The notes beneath the pieces were generated by a model that saw only the letters and a list, made by a program, of their open reading frames with translations, made no database searches and was not told the DNA's origin. This document shows, piece by piece, positions 6,951 to 8,163 of a stretch of DNA of 8,163 nucleotides. A program made the position numbers and the translations under genes. Numbering within the stretch: the stretch's first letter is position 1; each line of letters opens with the position of its first letter. The DNA is taken from contig JAFUKV010000283.1 of assembly GCA_017467745.1 (NCBI GenBank), positions 1 to 8,163 on the forward strand. The letters are read 5' to 3'. The stretch comes from Bacteroidaceae bacterium (GTDB lineage: Bacteria > Bacteroidota > Bacteroidia > Bacteroidales > CHK158-818).

Positions 6951-7373
6951 CTACTTTTTTTCAGAGATGCCGATTATCGACCCCAACACTATCCCGAAAG
7001 CAGCATAAGCCAATAATAGGCCTATTATTTGCGTATTCATATTGCCTAAATCAAGTCCCGCTCCTGTCATAGAAACACCAATACGTATAATTATAGCTAT
7101 CAAAATTCCGTAAATAGCGCCTCTTAGCCAAGCACGTTTTTCAAACGACAGAAACCTGTTAAAGAAAAATACATAAGCCGCAGTCCATATCCATCCTAAA
7201 ATAAAATAACAAGCCATCCATAAGACGGTAGAGCGTTCTGCCAGTTCCGACATAAAGACAACCGGTTCAATCCGTAATGTATCCGTCATATTTTCTATAT
7301 ACATGACAATAATCAAGACAAATGTCGCTAAAAAGCCAGCCCAAACAATAGGGCGTATTTTCTGATAATTCAT
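6951..7373 (-). CDS. Four-helix membrane protein of unknown function
   Basis: This is a complete 140-residue, highly hydrophobic protein. Predicted membrane helices lie at about 9-26, 49-71, 83-100 and 115-136. Basic residues in the N-terminal tip (KIR), the central loop (NRFLSFEKRAWLR, 72-84) and the tail (SEKK) place both ends and the central loop in the cytoplasm. The first periplasmic loop (27-48) is acidic and contains ENMTDTLRIEP. Helices 3 and 4 are Gly/Ala/Ile-rich, with GAIYGILIAIIIRIGVSMTG and GLLLAYAAFGIVLGSIIG, suggesting tight packing. There is no catalytic motif, Cys or His cluster that would suggest an enzyme or metal transporter. I do not recognise the family. The ATG at 7373 is the first in frame and has no Shine-Dalgarno site, only an AT-rich leader. 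It is separated from the SPOR gene upstream by a strong terminator, so it probably has its own promoter between 7374 and 7440. Confidence 0.85.
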   Translation of the reverse strand: MNYQKIRPIVWAGFLATFVLIIVMYIENMTDTLRIEPVVFMSELAERSTVLWMACYFILGWIWTAAYVFFFNRFLSFEKRAWLRGAIYGILIAIIIRIGVSMTGAGLDLGNMNTQIIGLLLAYAAFGIVLGSIIGISEKK

Positions 7374-7401
7374 AAAGTGTATTTCTATCTGTTATACCAT
7401 A

Positions 7402-7409
7402 CAAACAAA
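7402..7409 (-). promoter_or_regulatory. Weak candidate -7 box TGAATTTG for the membrane-protein gene
   Basis: Between the terminator at 7440 and the start at 7373, the best minus-strand match to TAnnTTTG is TGAATTTG, one base off, about 29 bases before the ATG. I see no TTTG at the expected -33 distance. It is listed because the upstream terminator implies that a promoter should lie in this short interval. Confidence 0.25.
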
Positions 7410-7439
7410 TTCAATATATTTTTTGTTGCCGCCATGTAT

Positions 7440-7471
7440 AAAAAACGCCCGCTTGTTTACACAAGCGGGCG
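7440..7471 (-). terminator. Strong intrinsic terminator of the SPOR lipoprotein gene
   Basis: In minus-strand RNA, CGCCCGCTTG (7471-7462) and CAAGCGGGCG (7455-7446) form a perfect GC-rich 10-pair stem, eleven with the next A-U pair, closing a four-base loop. Six U follow directly (7445-7440). It begins 26 bases after the stop codon at 7498. On the plus strand an A-run precedes the stem and no T-run follows, so it works in one direction only. Confidence 0.93.
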
Positions 7472-7497
7472 AATATATCTACTATTCAAAAAGGATT

Positions 7498-7950
7498 TTA
7501 CTGATTCAATAGCAACCAAGCATCCGGGTATTGAGATCTCAAATCATCGCGCATATCTTCGGCAGAAGCTCTATCGTCATAACTTGCAGCTATAACTCGG
7601 TACATGCCTTTTGCATTTTGCGCAACCACCGGATCATAACCGGCTTTTTGCAACTTATCTTTCAATCCGAGTGCGTTCGTTTTCACAGTAAAACTGCCTA
7701 CCACCACATTATAAGCCCGTAATGTTCCCGCTACAGCCGTAACCCTTTCACTCGTTACCTTTGCATTTGAAGCTCTTTCTACGGGACGAGGAGCTGCCGG
7801 TTTTGCAGGAGCCGGTTCTGCTACCTCTTCAACAATTTCTTTTTCCTGAGCCTTTTCATAAGCAGCCTTGTATGCGCTTTGTTTGGGTTTACATGCACCC
7901 ATTCCCAACAAGAACGCAACGGAAAGTACCATTAATAGATTTTTCTTCAT
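7498..7950 (-). CDS. SPOR-domain lipoprotein
   Basis: This is a complete 150-residue protein with three parts. Residues 1-20 are a lipoprotein signal peptide (MKKNLLMVLS, hydrophobic core, LGMGAC), with Cys20 as the lipidated residue. Residues 21-78 are a charged then Pro/Ala-rich tether (KPKQSAYKAAYEKAQEKE, then EPAPAKPAAPRPVE). Residues about 79-150 are a SPOR domain with YNVVVGSFTVKTNALGLKDK, GYDPVVAQNAKGMYRV and the usual terminal beta strand WLLLNQ. SPOR domains bind glycan strands stripped of stem peptides, typically at the division septum, so the protein probably links a membrane to septal peptidoglycan. Lys at +2 and +4 after the Cys, rather than acidic residues, argues against surface export and for a periplasm-facing anchor. 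The length and the SAYKAAYEKA start of the tether are typical of small Bacteroidales SPOR lipoproteins. The ATG at 7950 follows an A/T-rich leader without a Shine-Dalgarno site, normal for this phylum. It is monocistronic by its terminator. Confidence 0.93.
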   Translation of the reverse strand: MKKNLLMVLSVAFLLGMGACKPKQSAYKAAYEKAQEKEIVEEVAEPAPAKPAAPRPVERASNAKVTSERVTAVAGTLRAYNVVVGSFTVKTNALGLKDKLQKAGYDPVVAQNAKGMYRVIAASYDDRASAEDMRDDLRSQYPDAWLLLNQ

Positions 7951-8014
7951 AACGTTTTTATTTTAATACAATTTATTCTCTCTTTTTTTAAACAAATATC
8001 ATTCATCATTTATG

Positions 8015-8022
8015 CAAAAGTA
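8015..8022 (-). promoter_or_regulatory. Candidate -7 box TACTTTTG for the SPOR gene
   Basis: The minus strand reads TTTACTTTTGCA, containing an exact TAnnTTTG followed by C, as often seen in Bacteroidetes promoters, 65 bases before the ATG. A second, one-mismatch box (GATATTTG, 8000-7993) lies nearer the gene. No clear TTTG is seen at the -33 distance for the better box. Confidence 0.45.
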
Positions 8023-8163
8023 AAGAATTAATCGTATTCATCTACTGATTGCATAAAAAAAATAATACAATTTACTAAAATATATCAACTTATGTGCTTA
8101 GAATCTCATATATGTAGATGTCTAGACGAATCGCCATCTTTACAGACCGGGCAAACGCTTTGA
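8023..8163. other. Right edge: no confident gene, possible ends of neighbours
   Basis: The last 140 bases are AT-rich up to about 8100 and more mixed beyond. Two short readings touch the edge. On the plus strand, an ATG at 8118 opens a frame MSRRIAIFTDRANAL that runs off the end. On the minus strand, a frame entering from the edge reads QSVCPVCKDGDSSRHLHI and stops at about 8108; its CPVC pair could be the end of a zinc-binding protein. Neither is long enough to decide, and both could be non-coding. Confidence 0.3.

Noticed and set aside
7377..7952. Plus-strand open frames opposite the SPOR gene and its terminator
   Set aside because: One runs straight through the strong terminator hairpin, and the others mirror the Pro/Ala linker and SPOR domain; no independent evidence.
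1..8163. A new multi-gene defence or mobile system
   Set aside because: The complete genes are separately terminated envelope genes in one orientation with similar composition. Only the partial gene at the left edge could belong to such a system, and its neighbours are not visible.

Overview
The window looks like a chromosomal segment of an intestinal-type Bacteroidales bacterium (Bacteroides/Parabacteroides/Barnesiella-like). Three things suggest this: AT-rich, largely Shine-Dalgarno-free gene starts; promoter-like TAnnTTTG boxes of the Bacteroidetes primary sigma factor; and the protein content, namely a very large Bacteroidetes-style alpha-2-macroglobulin and a small SPOR lipoprotein beginning MKKNLL with Cys20 followed by KPKQSAYKAAYEKA. 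The genus is inferred from sequence style, not from a search.

All supported genes are on the minus strand. From right to left in window coordinates, which is the direction of transcription: a short right edge (8023-8163) with no confident gene; a SPOR-domain lipoprotein (7498-7950) with a promoter-like box upstream and a textbook intrinsic terminator downstream (7440-7471); a four-helix inner-membrane protein of unknown function (6951-7373); an AT-rich intergenic hairpin (6821-6872); a 1925-residue alpha-2-macroglobulin-like protein (948-6725) filling about 70% of the window; a terminator-like region (845-928); a roughly 590-base non-coding stretch with two similar inverted repeats; and the N-terminal 117 codons of an unrecognised gene running off the left edge (1-353).

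The genes appear to be separate transcription units rather than one operon. Each gap is over 120 bases, and the SPOR gene has its own terminator. The common theme of the two recognised genes is the envelope. The macroglobulin is exported and belongs to a family thought to trap proteases in the periplasm. The SPOR lipoprotein should bind peptidoglycan from a membrane anchor.

The most notable observations concern the macroglobulin. The position where the family carries its CxEQ thioester is occupied by an ungapped but unrelated stretch (NALG). Its real start is probably five codons inside the longest open frame, behind a perfect AGGAGG. It also lacks the lipobox Cys known from the E. coli relative. 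I see no CRISPR array, tRNA, rRNA or insertion sequence, and no clear evidence of a new multi-gene system.
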